The notes below the pieces were generated by a model. The model was not told where the DNA came from. It searched no databases and saw only the letters and a list, made by a program, of their open reading frames with translations. A stretch of 64,000 nucleotides of DNA. It comes from an uncultured Prevotellaceae bacterium (GTDB taxonomy: Bacteria; Bacteroidota; Bacteroidia; Bacteroidales; Bacteroidaceae). The DNA lies in NCBI GenBank assembly GCA_947167935.1, contig CAMVJU010000003.1, positions 86,534 through 150,533 of the forward strand, written 5' to 3'. Shown in pieces: positions 9,055-18,139 of the stretch; the stretch's first letter is position 1; every line of letters starts with the position of its first letter. Both the position numbers and the translations under genes were made by a program.

Positions 9055-9337
9055 GCGAAGAGAACAACCCGTGGAGAAGCTGGTGATGCAGCAGTTGCGG
9101 TTTCTGGGATTGGAGACGCCGCTGCTGCAGAAGCGCCTTGTGGAATCGTGGCCCGTTGTTGCTGGTGAGGCTATTGCCCGTTTCACCACAAATGTGCGTA
9201 TACAGAATCAGACGCTCTTTGTCTCTATTTCTGTTCCTGCCCTGCGTGCCGACCTGAGCATGAAACGTCAGGAATTGGTCCAGCAGTTGAATCAGCATGT
9301 TGGCGCACAGATTATTGCCGACATACGATTCTGCTGA
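9047..9337 (+). CDS. DUF721 (DciA-like) protein
   Basis: LESWPVVAGEAIARFTTNVRIQNQTLFVSISVPALRADL; translationally overlaps recF. Confidence 0.85.
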   Translation: MFKRREQPVEKLVMQQLRFLGLETPLLQKRLVESWPVVAGEAIARFTTNVRIQNQTLFVSISVPALRADLSMKRQELVQQLNQHVGAQIIADIRFC

Positions 9338-9378
9338 CTTCGCCTACCTTTGTTCAATTGCATAAAATTATTCTTATC

Positions 9379-11844
9379 ATGATGAAATATTATCTCTTAC
9401 CATTGGCATTGCTGCTGACCACGACGGTTGCAGCTCAAGAGAAGACGGAAATCACCGAGTTTAATCTGGCTGGGCCTTTCGCTGTGAGTCAGCCCTTCGC
9501 TGTTGATACAGTCAACGTGGGTGGCAAGCAGTTTGACGAGACATCGCTGCTTGAGGCGTTGCCTCATGATGCCGTCTCCACCACAACTTGGCAGGCAGGT
9601 TTGTTACCTTCACTTACCGAGTCGAAGAGTGTGGGCGTGCTTAGCTTCTTCCTTAACAACAGCGATTTCGTGAAGGGCACCATCAATGTGGAAGGCCCTT
9701 CGAACTATAAGCTTTTCATCGACGGCAAGGAGGCCGGTGCCGATTTGAAGTTGGCACCTGAACACCATACGCTGGCTGTGAAATTCCTGGCACAGCCCAG
9801 CGACAGCGATAGCATCCGCGTTACTATCGATGCCAACCGCCTCGTCGTGCCGACTTTGGATAAGGCGCATCCCTATATGGTGCACGACCTGACTGACGGA
9901 CGACGTGTTCGCGGCATCAGTCTCTCTGCCGATGGACTCTATGCTTTTGTAAGCTACCAGACCACTGAGCGAGGCGGACAGAGTCGCTGGGAGTACGAGC
10001 TGCGCGATGTGAAGACGCAGCGCATCATTAGCCGTCCTATGCAGAGCATCCGCTGGATGCCTCGCACGTGCGCATATATAGAAGAGGTGTGGGAGGACGG
10101 AAAGCGCATGCTTTACAAGGTGGAGCCTTTGACGGGACTGCGTAGTATTTTTGCTGCCGGTGTGCCGAAGGGTGGCTATTCCGTCAGTCCTACGGAGGAT
10201 TATCTCATCATTACTGCTGAGGAAGAGGGACCAAAGGAAGACGAGGAAGTGTTCGAGGTGGTGGAGATGGACGACCGCCAGCCCGGTTGGCGTGACCGCA
10301 ACTACTTGATGAAGTTCGACTTGGCCAGCGGTATTGCCCAGCGCATCACCTTTGGCACGAAGGGTGAGCATCTCTACTCCATCTCGACCGATGGCAGACA
10401 GTTGCTCGTTGTCTCTTCCTACAGCCGTCTGGCAAAGCGCCCTACGGAGGTACAGGATTATTATCTACTTGATGTTCAGACGTTAAAGGCTGATACGTTG
10501 ATGCAATGCGTTGGCTTCTTGGGTGGGGCACAGTTCTCGCCCGATGGCAAGCAATTGCTCTTCCAAGGAACCCCCGAGGCTTTTGACCGCATAGGCTGTC
10601 AGTTGCCCGCCAATGTCACGCCGAGTATGACCGAGAACGAACTGTTCCTCTATGACCTTGCCTCAAAGCAGGTGACACCGTTGACCAAGGACTTTGACCC
10701 TTCCATTGAGAACGTAGACTGGTCGTGGGCCGATGGTCTCATCTATTTCTCTGCCGAAGACCGCGACTATGTGAACCTTTTCCGCCTCAATCCAGCGACG
10801 GGTCACATTGATATGCTGCTTTTGCCTGGCGACTATGCCTACCGCTGGGACTTGGCAGCACATGCTCCCACGCTTGCCTACTTGTCGTATAAGACGATGG
10901 AGCCTGCCTCGGCCTACATCACCAATCTCCATCCAAAGAATTCAAAACTCATCAAGACACAAGTCGTCTTCGATGGTAAGACTGCACTCGGCGATGCCCA
11001 GTTGGGCACCTGCCAGGACTGGAACTTTAAAAATAGCAACGGCGATATGGTCTATGGCCGCCTCTATCTGCCAGCCGACTTCGATGCCACGAAGAAATAT
11101 CCGCTCATTGTCTATTACTACGGCGGTTGCTCGCCTGTGAGCCGTTATTTTGAGTCGCCCTACGCTCCGCAGATGTGGAACTCGCTGGGCTATGTGGCCT
11201 ACATCCTGCAGCCCAGTGGCGCTACGGGCTTTGGTCAGGAGTGGGCTTCCAGACATGTGAATACGGCGGGTGGCGCTGCCAAGGGTGGCTCGCCTGCTGG
11301 AGACATTATCGAGGGTGTGAAGCAGCTGTGCGCCGAGCATCCTTTCATCAATGCGGAGAAGATAGGCTGTATGGGTGCCAGCTATGGTGGCTTTATGACG
11401 CAGTATTTGCAGACGCAGACCGATATCTTCGCCTGTGCCGTCAGTCATGCAGGCATAGCCAATCACACCAGCTATTGGGGTGAGGGTTATTGGGGCTATA
11501 ACTATAGTGAAGTCAGTATGGCCAACAGCTATCCGTGGAGTCACCGCGATTTGTACGTAGACCATAGTCCGCTGTTCAATGCCGACAAGATTCACACACC
11601 GTTGCTCCTCCTGCATGGCAACGACGACACCAATGTACCGCTTATCGAAAGCCTGCAGATGTTCACGGCTCTGAAGCTCTTGGGTCGTGAGGTCGCACTT
11701 GTCGAGGTGGAGGGACAGAATCACCACATTACCGACTATGGCAAGCGTGAGAAATGGCTGGCCACTCAGATGGCTTGGTTCCAGCGCTGGCTGAAGGACG
11801 ATCCCTCGTGGTGGAATGCCCTTTACCCAAAGAAACATTTATAA
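9379..11844 (+). CDS. S9 family peptidase (DPP IV-like prolyl oligopeptidase)
   Basis: Signal peptide; GASYGGFMTQ nucleophile motif, HGNDDTNVP, NHHI; propeller region. Confidence 0.92.
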   Translation: MMKYYLLPLALLLTTTVAAQEKTEITEFNLAGPFAVSQPFAVDTVNVGGKQFDETSLLEALPHDAVSTTTWQAGLLPSLTESKSVGVLSFFLNNSDFVKGTINVEGPSNYKLFIDGKEAGADLKLAPEHHTLAVKFLAQPSDSDSIRVTIDANRLVVPTLDKAHPYMVHDLTDGRRVRGISLSADGLYAFVSYQTTERGGQSRWEYELRDVKTQRIISRPMQSIRWMPRTCAYIEEVWEDGKRMLYKVEPLTGLRSIFAAGVPKGGYSVSPTEDYLIITAEEEGPKEDEEVFEVVEMDDRQPGWRDRNYLMKFDLASGIAQRITFGTKGEHLYSISTDGRQLLVVSSYSRLAKRPTEVQDYYLLDVQTLKADTLMQCVGFLGGAQFSPDGKQLLFQGTPEAFDRIGCQLPANVTPSMTENELFLYDLASKQVTPLTKDFDPSIENVDWSWADGLIYFSAEDRDYVNLFRLNPATGHIDMLLLPGDYAYRWDLAAHAPTLAYLSYKTMEPASAYITNLHPKNSKLIKTQVVFDGKTALGDAQLGTCQDWNFKNSNGDMVYGRLYLPADFDATKKYPLIVYYYGGCSPVSRYFESPYAPQMWNSLGYVAYILQPSGATGFGQEWASRHVNTAGGAAKGGSPAGDIIEGVKQLCAEHPFINAEKIGCMGASYGGFMTQYLQTQTDIFACAVSHAGIANHTSYWGEGYWGYNYSEVSMANSYPWSHRDLYVDHSPLFNADKIHTPLLLLHGNDDTNVPLIESLQMFTALKLLGREVALVEVEGQNHHITDYGKREKWLATQMAWFQRWLKDDPSWWNALYPKKHL

Positions 11845-11857
11845 AGACAGTTTTTCA

Positions 11858-12916
11858 ATGAGTCTTTGTAGTCCCATAGGTTCCGCTACGCCCATGAAAA
11901 TTAACATGTGCCAATGGGTGGCTAAGGTTATCCAAAGGAAGGAAGTGCTGGCTATGCCGGTGATGACGCATCCGGGAATTGAGATGAACGGTCACACTGT
12001 GCGTGAGGCAGTCTGTGATGGGAGTATCCATGCTGAGGCCGTTGTTGCTCTCACTAAGAAATATCCCAGCGTGGCGGCCTGCACTATTATGGATCTGACC
12101 GTTGAGGCTGAGGCTTTCGGTGCCCCGATTGTATTCCATGACGATGCCGTGCCTGCAGTAAGCGGCCGTCTGCTACATAGTGTCGAAGACATCAACTGCT
12201 TACAAGTACCATCGCTCCACGCGGGCCGTGTTCCCGAGTATCTGAAAGCCAATCTCCTTGCAGCTCACGCATTACAGAGGGGAGGGGAGGTGCTACGCCC
12301 GTTGTTCTCAGGCTGCATCGGCCCGTTCTCATTGGCGGGCAGGCTCTATGACCTTTCAGATTTGATGATGCTGATCTATGAGCAGCCGCAAGCTGCCCAT
12401 ACACTGCTGAAAAAGTGCACTCGGTTTATCGCCAAGTATTGTGAGGCGCTGAAGCTGACGGGTGCCAATGGCGTACTGATGGCAGAGCCCGCAGCTGGCC
12501 TCTTGTCTAACGATGATTGCCAGACATTCTCATCGCAGTATGTCAGGCAAATTGTAGAGCAGGTGCAAGATGAAACGTTCATGGTCATTTTGCACAACTG
12601 TGGCAATACAGGCCACTGTACTAAGGCAATGGTTGCGACGGGCGCCGCAGCCTACCACTTCGGCAATAAATGCAGCATGGAGGAGGTCATCGCTGACGTG
12701 CCGCCTACGGCATTGGCTATGGGCAACATCGACCCTGTCACCGTCTTTAAAGGCGGTACACCCGAGCTGATGCGTTACGATGTGCTCGACCTTCTGGGAA
12801 AGATGAAAGACCACCCCAACTTCATTCTGAGTAGTGGCTGCGATACGCCACCCCACACACCCGAGGCCAACATCGATGCCTTCTTCACTAGTCTTAAGCA
12901 GTTTAATAACCAGTAG
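11858..12916 (+). CDS. Uroporphyrinogen decarboxylase-family (MtaA/CmuA-like) methyltransferase
   Basis: GCIGPFSLAGRLYD, HNCGNTGHCTKAM, AYHFGNKCSMEEV, LSSGCDTPPHTPEANIDAF. Confidence 0.85.
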   Translation: MSLCSPIGSATPMKINMCQWVAKVIQRKEVLAMPVMTHPGIEMNGHTVREAVCDGSIHAEAVVALTKKYPSVAACTIMDLTVEAEAFGAPIVFHDDAVPAVSGRLLHSVEDINCLQVPSLHAGRVPEYLKANLLAAHALQRGGEVLRPLFSGCIGPFSLAGRLYDLSDLMMLIYEQPQAAHTLLKKCTRFIAKYCEALKLTGANGVLMAEPAAGLLSNDDCQTFSSQYVRQIVEQVQDETFMVILHNCGNTGHCTKAMVATGAAAYHFGNKCSMEEVIADVPPTALAMGNIDPVTVFKGGTPELMRYDVLDLLGKMKDHPNFILSSGCDTPPHTPEANIDAFFTSLKQFNNQ

Positions 12917-12936
12917 ATTTAGCCCCACCTAAGCCA

Positions 12937-13581
12937 ATGACCCTCAAACAGTTGTCCTTCAAAGACTTGGCCGTCACCCTTGCCGATGTGTACGAGCAGA
13001 TGGGCTATGGCGATGCTATGCCTGATGAGCAGACACAATGCGAGACCCAAGCTGTAGTAGATGAGGTGCGACACTGGTTGAGGCCGCAGTTTTGCTTTTT
13101 CGTCAGTCGCGACCTGCCTGCCTTCCGCATGGGAAAAATCATTGAGCAGCAGTTGCGAGGCAGCGAGGCCTATGCTCTCTTCATCTGCACAGCTGGAATG
13201 GAATACGAAGCCTGGCAGCAGCGCCTGAAGGAGCAGGATGACATGGTGCGTGTCTTCATTGTCGATGCGTTGGGCAGCGTTATTGCTGAAAAGTGCGCTG
13301 ATGTGATGGAACAGCACTTGCAGCAGAGCATCGACAAGTTGGGCTGGCATCACACCAACCGTTTCTCTCCCGGCTATTGCGGCTGGGACGTGAGCGAGCA
13401 GCAGTTGCTCTTTCCATTGTTCGAGGAGAAAACCTGTGGTGTCCGCCTCAACAACAGCTCACTCATGGTTCCCATTAAGAGTGTCAGCGGCATTATCGGC
13501 CTGGGCGAAAAAGTCCGCAGGCTTGACTACACCTGTGGACTATGTGACATGAAACAGTGTTATAAGCGTCGGAAGAGGTAA
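12937..13581 (+). CDS. Stand-alone MetH activation-domain-like protein
   Basis: RFSPGYCGWDVSEQQLLF matches the cobalamin-dependent methionine synthase activation domain; terminal Cys cluster CGLCDMKQC. Confidence 0.8.
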   Translation: MTLKQLSFKDLAVTLADVYEQMGYGDAMPDEQTQCETQAVVDEVRHWLRPQFCFFVSRDLPAFRMGKIIEQQLRGSEAYALFICTAGMEYEAWQQRLKEQDDMVRVFIVDALGSVIAEKCADVMEQHLQQSIDKLGWHHTNRFSPGYCGWDVSEQQLLFPLFEEKTCGVRLNNSSLMVPIKSVSGIIGLGEKVRRLDYTCGLCDMKQCYKRRKR

Positions 13582-13583
13582 TA

Positions 13584-13614
13584 TCTCACCTCTCACCTCT
13601 CACTTCTCACCTCT
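13584..13614. repeat. (TCACCTC)n array at a convergent gene junction
   Basis: tctcacctctcacctctcacttctcacctct; supplies the TGA stop of the minus-strand gene (13593-13595). Confidence 0.9.
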
Positions 13615-16433
13615 AATAACTGCTTGGCAACAGTGACGGCTGAGTTGGCATTGTCGCTATAGCCATCGGCGCCAATCTCATCGGCAAAACCCTGTGTCAC
13701 AGGCGCACCGCCCACCATGACCTTCACTGTTTTACGCAGGTTGGCAGCTTCCAAGGCACTGATAACCTCCTTCATATAGCCCATCGTCGTAGTGAGCAGA
13801 GCACTCATGCAGAGAATATCGGCCTTATGTTCCTTGACGGCCTCGATGAACTTGTCGGCGGAGACGTCAATGCCGATATTAATAACCTCGAAGCCGCAGC
13901 CTTCCAGCATTGACGCCACGAGATTCTTGCCAATGTCGTGTAAGTCTCCCTTTACCGTGCCGATGACCACCTTGCCTAATGATGTTCTCGTCGTGCCAGC
14001 CATCAGCGGCTGCAACTCCTGCAGGGCGGCTTTCATAGCGCGTCCAGCCATGAGCAGCTGTGGCACGAAGGCCTTGCCCTCCTGGAACTGCCGACCTATC
14101 TCAGACATAGCGCCAATCATCTGCTCGTTGATGAGTGCTTGCGGCTCCTTGCCTGCTGTGATGGCCTCCTTGGTAGCTGCTACAGCGGCGGCGCTGTCGC
14201 CAGAGAGGATAGAGGAGAAGATTGACTCTCCCTCTTGTTTCTCTTTGTGAGAGAGGGGAGATGTCGCTCCATCCGTCAGTTCATTGCGATGATTCTGCCC
14301 ACTTGGGATTACAGGCAAGGGCTGGAGAGAGGTGTGCTGAGGTTGTAAAGGGGAGAGTCGGATTCCCTTCACTGGCTCGATAGCCTTAGCCATCATGGCG
14401 ATATGTTTATCGTTGGTGCCGCAGCAACCGCCGACAATGTTCAGATGGTGGCCTTCCAGCAGGGGCCACAGGTCTTTTAATAGGCTCTCGGGTGTCTTCG
14501 TGTAGTGGCCTTTGGCATCGGGCAAGCCTGCGTTGGGGTAGAAGCTGACGCGTGTACCAAACTGAGCCAATTCCTTGACGAGTGGCGCCATTTGTGTCAC
14601 GTCGGTCACGCAGTTGATGCCGATAGAGTAGATGTGAGAGGTGAGGGGCGAGAGGTGAGAGAGGAATTCAAGGATATTCTGCCCCAGCATGTTGTGACCG
14701 TCGGGTGTTGCCACCGAGAAGCTGAGCATCAGAGGCAACTGTGGGGCTACCTTACGGGCGGCCTCGATGGCCACGCGGGCATTCTCCACGTCGAAGATGG
14801 TCTCGATAAGCAGGGCGTTGACGCCGCCATCAGCCAACGCCTGTATCTGCTCCTTGTAGGCTGAGCCCAACTGTTCCTTCGATAATGGTTCGCTGCTGGT
14901 GGCGACAGATATAGTGCGGTTGGTGGGACCGATGCTGCCAACCACGAATCGGGGCTTTTCCGGCGAGGAAAATTCGTCGGCGCATTGGCGGGCAAGGCGA
15001 GCGGCAGTGAGGTTGATCTCACGTGCAAAATCCTGTAGCCCGTAGTCGGCCAAGGAGATGCGCTGTGCGTTGAACGTGTTCGTTTCGATGATGTCAGCAC
15101 CGGCATCCAGATATTTCTTGTGGATGCTGCTGATGACAGACGGCGCCGTCAGTACCAGCACGTCGTTGCAGCCCTTCAGGTCAATGGGATGGCTCGCGAA
15201 TCGTGTGCCTCTATAGTCCTTCTCCTGCAGACCGAAGTGCTGTATCATCGTGCCCATTCCGCCGTCGAGGAGAAGGAGGCCCACTTCTTGCCCATCTCCA
15301 AGGGAGGGGTGCGTGTTTTCTTCTTCCTGTTGCTCAATAGTTTGGATGATTTCTTCTATTCTGCGGTTGGCTTTTGTTTTTTCTACGATCTCCATCGCCT
15401 CCTCCACCTCCTGCTCGTTGTGGAAGTCCATCTCGATGTGGACGCCGTCGGTGCCGATGGCTTCGAGCAATGGGCGGAGTTCGTCGAGTTTCACCCAGCA
15501 GGCCATGACGCTCTTCCCTGCATTGAGGATGCGGCGGTAGAGGTCGTACCACTTCGGGCTACCACCTTGTGGCTCGCCTACGCCGGGCGTCCATTGGATG
15601 GCATCTAGCTCGTCAATCTCCAGTAGGGCGTCGAGGTGGTGCATGGCGCCCACGCCGTCGAGGTGATAGAGGGTATAGGGAATCTTCTGGCATTGCTCGC
15701 GAATGAAGGGCTGTACGAAGCGGCGATAGTCGTCCACGCTGATCATCGTCGAGATGTCGCTTTGCAATTTCGTCATTTTCCCAGGTGCCCATGACGAGAA
15801 ATAACAGAAGGCCATCTCGTCGCCTTCGCGGATGATGTCGTAGAGCTCGTCGAACACGCGGAAGTAGATGTCGTTGATTTGTTGCAGTTGTCGTTCCAAC
15901 AGTTCGGGCTGCATCACCGTGTCCATCAATACGCGGTCTGTTCCCTTCAAGGCGGCCAGCACATCAAGACCCTCCATTAGGTCAGGCATTCCTACGTAAT
16001 AATGTCCTTGCGCCTTGCGCTTGCAGGCGTGTAGCAAATCTTTATGTAGCAGCCAGTTGGGATGGTTGGGGTTAAAGACGATGTTATCAGAGAATTGAGG
16101 GTCGGGATGAATCCAGATGGTGTCCTCGCCGCCCTCGAATACGCCTCCGAGAATAGCGGCCAAAGAGCCTGGACCCAACTGCGTGTTCGCAACAGGCAGG
16201 ATGTCGGCCTTCAGACAGGAGTGTGCTACGTACCAGTCGAGGTACTCGGCACGCCATTCAGGATCAAACCATCGCTGGTTCAGGTCTTTATAGGGCTTTG
16301 GCTGGGGCACATCGGCATGTGGCTTAACGCCCTGCTGGAAGTGCTCCCACATATTGATGATGATGCCCTTGTGGTGCCACCAGTCGACGTATCGCCGTTT
16401 CGTTTCTTCAAGATTAGTTTTCCAAGTGTTCAT
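13593..16433 (-). CDS. Tri-domain corrinoid methyltransferase fusion: UroD-like + homocysteine S-methyltransferase + B12-binding (corrinoid protein)
   Basis: MNTWKTNLEETKRRYVDWWHHKGI... UroD-like; LLLLDGGMGTMIQ...ETNTFNAQRISL...GGCCGTNDKHI Hcy-methyltransferase; VVIGTVKGDLHDIGKNLVASMLEGCGFEVINIGIDV B12-binding. Start set at MNTWKTN rather than the longer ORF start. Confidence 0.88.
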   Translation of the reverse strand: MNTWKTNLEETKRRYVDWWHHKGIIINMWEHFQQGVKPHADVPQPKPYKDLNQRWFDPEWRAEYLDWYVAHSCLKADILPVANTQLGPGSLAAILGGVFEGGEDTIWIHPDPQFSDNIVFNPNHPNWLLHKDLLHACKRKAQGHYYVGMPDLMEGLDVLAALKGTDRVLMDTVMQPELLERQLQQINDIYFRVFDELYDIIREGDEMAFCYFSSWAPGKMTKLQSDISTMISVDDYRRFVQPFIREQCQKIPYTLYHLDGVGAMHHLDALLEIDELDAIQWTPGVGEPQGGSPKWYDLYRRILNAGKSVMACWVKLDELRPLLEAIGTDGVHIEMDFHNEQEVEEAMEIVEKTKANRRIEEIIQTIEQQEEENTHPSLGDGQEVGLLLLDGGMGTMIQHFGLQEKDYRGTRFASHPIDLKGCNDVLVLTAPSVISSIHKKYLDAGADIIETNTFNAQRISLADYGLQDFAREINLTAARLARQCADEFSSPEKPRFVVGSIGPTNRTISVATSSEPLSKEQLGSAYKEQIQALADGGVNALLIETIFDVENARVAIEAARKVAPQLPLMLSFSVATPDGHNMLGQNILEFLSHLSPLTSHIYSIGINCVTDVTQMAPLVKELAQFGTRVSFYPNAGLPDAKGHYTKTPESLLKDLWPLLEGHHLNIVGGCCGTNDKHIAMMAKAIEPVKGIRLSPLQPQHTSLQPLPVIPSGQNHRNELTDGATSPLSHKEKQEGESIFSSILSGDSAAAVAATKEAITAGKEPQALINEQMIGAMSEIGRQFQEGKAFVPQLLMAGRAMKAALQELQPLMAGTTRTSLGKVVIGTVKGDLHDIGKNLVASMLEGCGFEVINIGIDVSADKFIEAVKEHKADILCMSALLTTTMGYMKEVISALEAANLRKTVKVMVGGAPVTQGFADEIGADGYSDNANSAVTVAKQLLEVRSER
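14632..14664 (-). repeat. (TCACCTC)n array in the Hcy-methyltransferase domain of the fusion
   Basis: + strand atgtgagaggtgaggggcgagaggtgagagagg; peptide [11 protein letters not shown]. Confidence 0.85.
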
Positions 16434-16441
16434 AGATGTTG

Positions 16442-16472
16442 CAAAGTTACGAAAAAAGCTTGTAAAGAACAA
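16442..16472 (-). promoter_or_regulatory. Bacteroidota-type promoter of the methyltransferase fusion gene
   Basis: Minus strand TTG - 20 bp - TAACTTTG; only 8 nt between the -7 element and the ATG. Confidence 0.65.
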
Positions 16473-16505
16473 CGGATTTTGGAAGATTAACGCAATTCGG
16501 CCTAA

Positions 16506-16610
16506 AATAAAGGCAAAACGGGGAAGAATAAACAGCTTCTTTAGCAAAATAAGGAGGCTCCTCAGCAGAATAAAGAGCCTCTTCAGATAAATAAACAGCC
16601 TCCTTAGAGA
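16506..16610. repeat. 5 x 21-bp phased repeat, GGAGGCTCC family (locus 2)
   Basis: aataaaggcaaaacggggaag / aataaacagcttctttagcaa / aataaggaggctcctcagcag / aataaagagcctcttcagata / aataaacagcctccttagaga. Confidence 0.85.
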
Positions 16611-16670
16611 ATTATCTTACGTGACCAAAATTCGCAAACAAGCAGAAAATGTTGCGGAAAATAAGATGAG

Positions 16671-16759
16671 CGCGAAAAAAGGTCAAGGGGTAACATTGCA
16701 AAACACCTGTGGGAATAAGCGTTTTGGGAGATGATGTTACCTCTTGACGTTTTTTTGCG
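16671..16759. repeat. Imperfect 26-bp inverted repeat (long hairpin)
   Basis: cgcgaaaaaaggtcaaggggtaacat (16671-16696) vs atgttacctcttgacgtttttttgcg (16734-16759); inner caaaac/gttttg. Confidence 0.8.
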
Positions 16760-16806
16760 GCAATAATATATTTTTCTTCAGAATAATCCCACGTTATTTA
16801 TGTCTC

Positions 16807-17598
16807 TTACTTTATCTGCTTCACAGGGAAGGTGAAGTAGGTATCAGGGAAAGGCTCGTCCTTTAGGGTGAAGTGCCACCACTCGGTGTCGAAAGGCTTG
16901 AAGCCGTGACGGAGCATGGCCTGACGAAGGATCATGCGGTTCTGAAACTGCTCGGGGGTGATGCTGCGTTTCGGGTTGGCAGGGCTTTTGCTGTTATCGC
17001 CCGTGTACTCGCCGGTTTCGGGATTGCCGCAGAAGTCGGGATGGCTCTCTGGGCCGAACCAGTCGAAGGTTCCGCCCATGTCCACCTCCTTCTCCGTAGC
17101 CATGTCGAACAGCGTCAGGTCGAGGGTGGAGCCACGGGTATGACCGCTCTTCAGACAGATATAGTCCTGTGGAAAGAGCACGCTCTTGTCGAGGTCGGGA
17201 TAGAAGTAGGACTTCATCAGCGTGTCGGCAATGTCCTCGGCCCAGCGCACGAAGTGGTCGACACCCTTCTGCGGGCGGTAGGCATCGTAGATCTTCAGGC
17301 GATATCCAAGTGCCTTTACATCATCGCTCACGGCCTTCAAGCTGTCGGCAGCCTGACGGGTGAGCAGCGCCGTCGGCTCCTCATAGCCGTCAATGCGGGT
17401 TCCCACGAAGTTGTATGTGCCGAAGTAACGAATCTCCAGAATCACATCGGGCACTACGTCGGTAATAGTCACAAACTGGCTGGCATCGTCAGTCGCGCTG
17501 ACCGCCGTGCTCTTCTTGCTTTCCGAAAAGCAGGACACCAGCGTCATGCCGCAGATTGTCAGGATGGCGGCATGCATCCATAGTGTGCTTTTTCTCAT
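16807..17598 (-). CDS. D-alanyl-D-alanine dipeptidase (VanX/DdpX, M15D), lipoprotein
   Basis: IYDAYRPQ, SGHTRGSTLDLTL, EWWHF. Confidence 0.9.
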   Translation of the reverse strand: MRKSTLWMHAAILTICGMTLVSCFSESKKSTAVSATDDASQFVTITDVVPDVILEIRYFGTYNFVGTRIDGYEEPTALLTRQAADSLKAVSDDVKALGYRLKIYDAYRPQKGVDHFVRWAEDIADTLMKSYFYPDLDKSVLFPQDYICLKSGHTRGSTLDLTLFDMATEKEVDMGGTFDWFGPESHPDFCGNPETGEYTGDNSKSPANPKRSITPEQFQNRMILRQAMLRHGFKPFDTEWWHFTLKDEPFPDTYFTFPVKQIK

Positions 17599-17602
17599 AC
17601 CG

Positions 17603-18106
17603 TCAATCTAATGGAATCTCCGGATGCTGCACGGCGAGGGGCAGACCGTCCTGCGAGAGGTAGAACATATAGAGGATGACGGGCTTCGTGCCGCGGTTTT
17701 CGCCGTGATGGATGGTGTTCACCATCTCCACGACGGCCTCGCCCTCATGAACCGTCTTCTCCTTGCCGTCCTGGCCGATGATAGTCAGTTCGCCCTGTAC
17801 CAGTATACCGTAGTTCATCACGGGGTGGTGGTGCCAGCCCAGCTTCTGTCCGGCAGGGAACTCATACTTCACGGCCACCAGCTCCGGACGGCCCTGCAGA
17901 TAGTCGGGCAGCTCCACGCCATCCCAGCTCTGGCTGGTGCGTATCAGTTCTTCACTCTTCACCGCCTGTGCGGTTGTTTCCTCCTGTACAGTAGTTTCCT
18001 GTACATTTGCTTCCTGTACTGTAGCTTTCTTGCAGCCCGTCATGAAGACCGTTGTGCCGCTGAGTGTCAGGGTGGCGGCAAGCACCCAAATGAATCGTTG
18101 TTTCAT
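17603..18106 (-). CDS. Cupin-domain lipoprotein
   Basis: Lipobox MTGC; HHHPVMNYGILVQGELTIIGQDGKEKTVHEGEAVV cupin motif. Confidence 0.85.
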   Translation of the reverse strand: MKQRFIWVLAATLTLSGTTVFMTGCKKATVQEANVQETTVQEETTAQAVKSEELIRTSQSWDGVELPDYLQGRPELVAVKYEFPAGQKLGWHHHPVMNYGILVQGELTIIGQDGKEKTVHEGEAVVEMVNTIHHGENRGTKPVILYMFYLSQDGLPLAVQHPEIPLD

Positions 18107-18139
18107 TATAGTTTTGTTTAAATGTAAAAGTAACGGATA

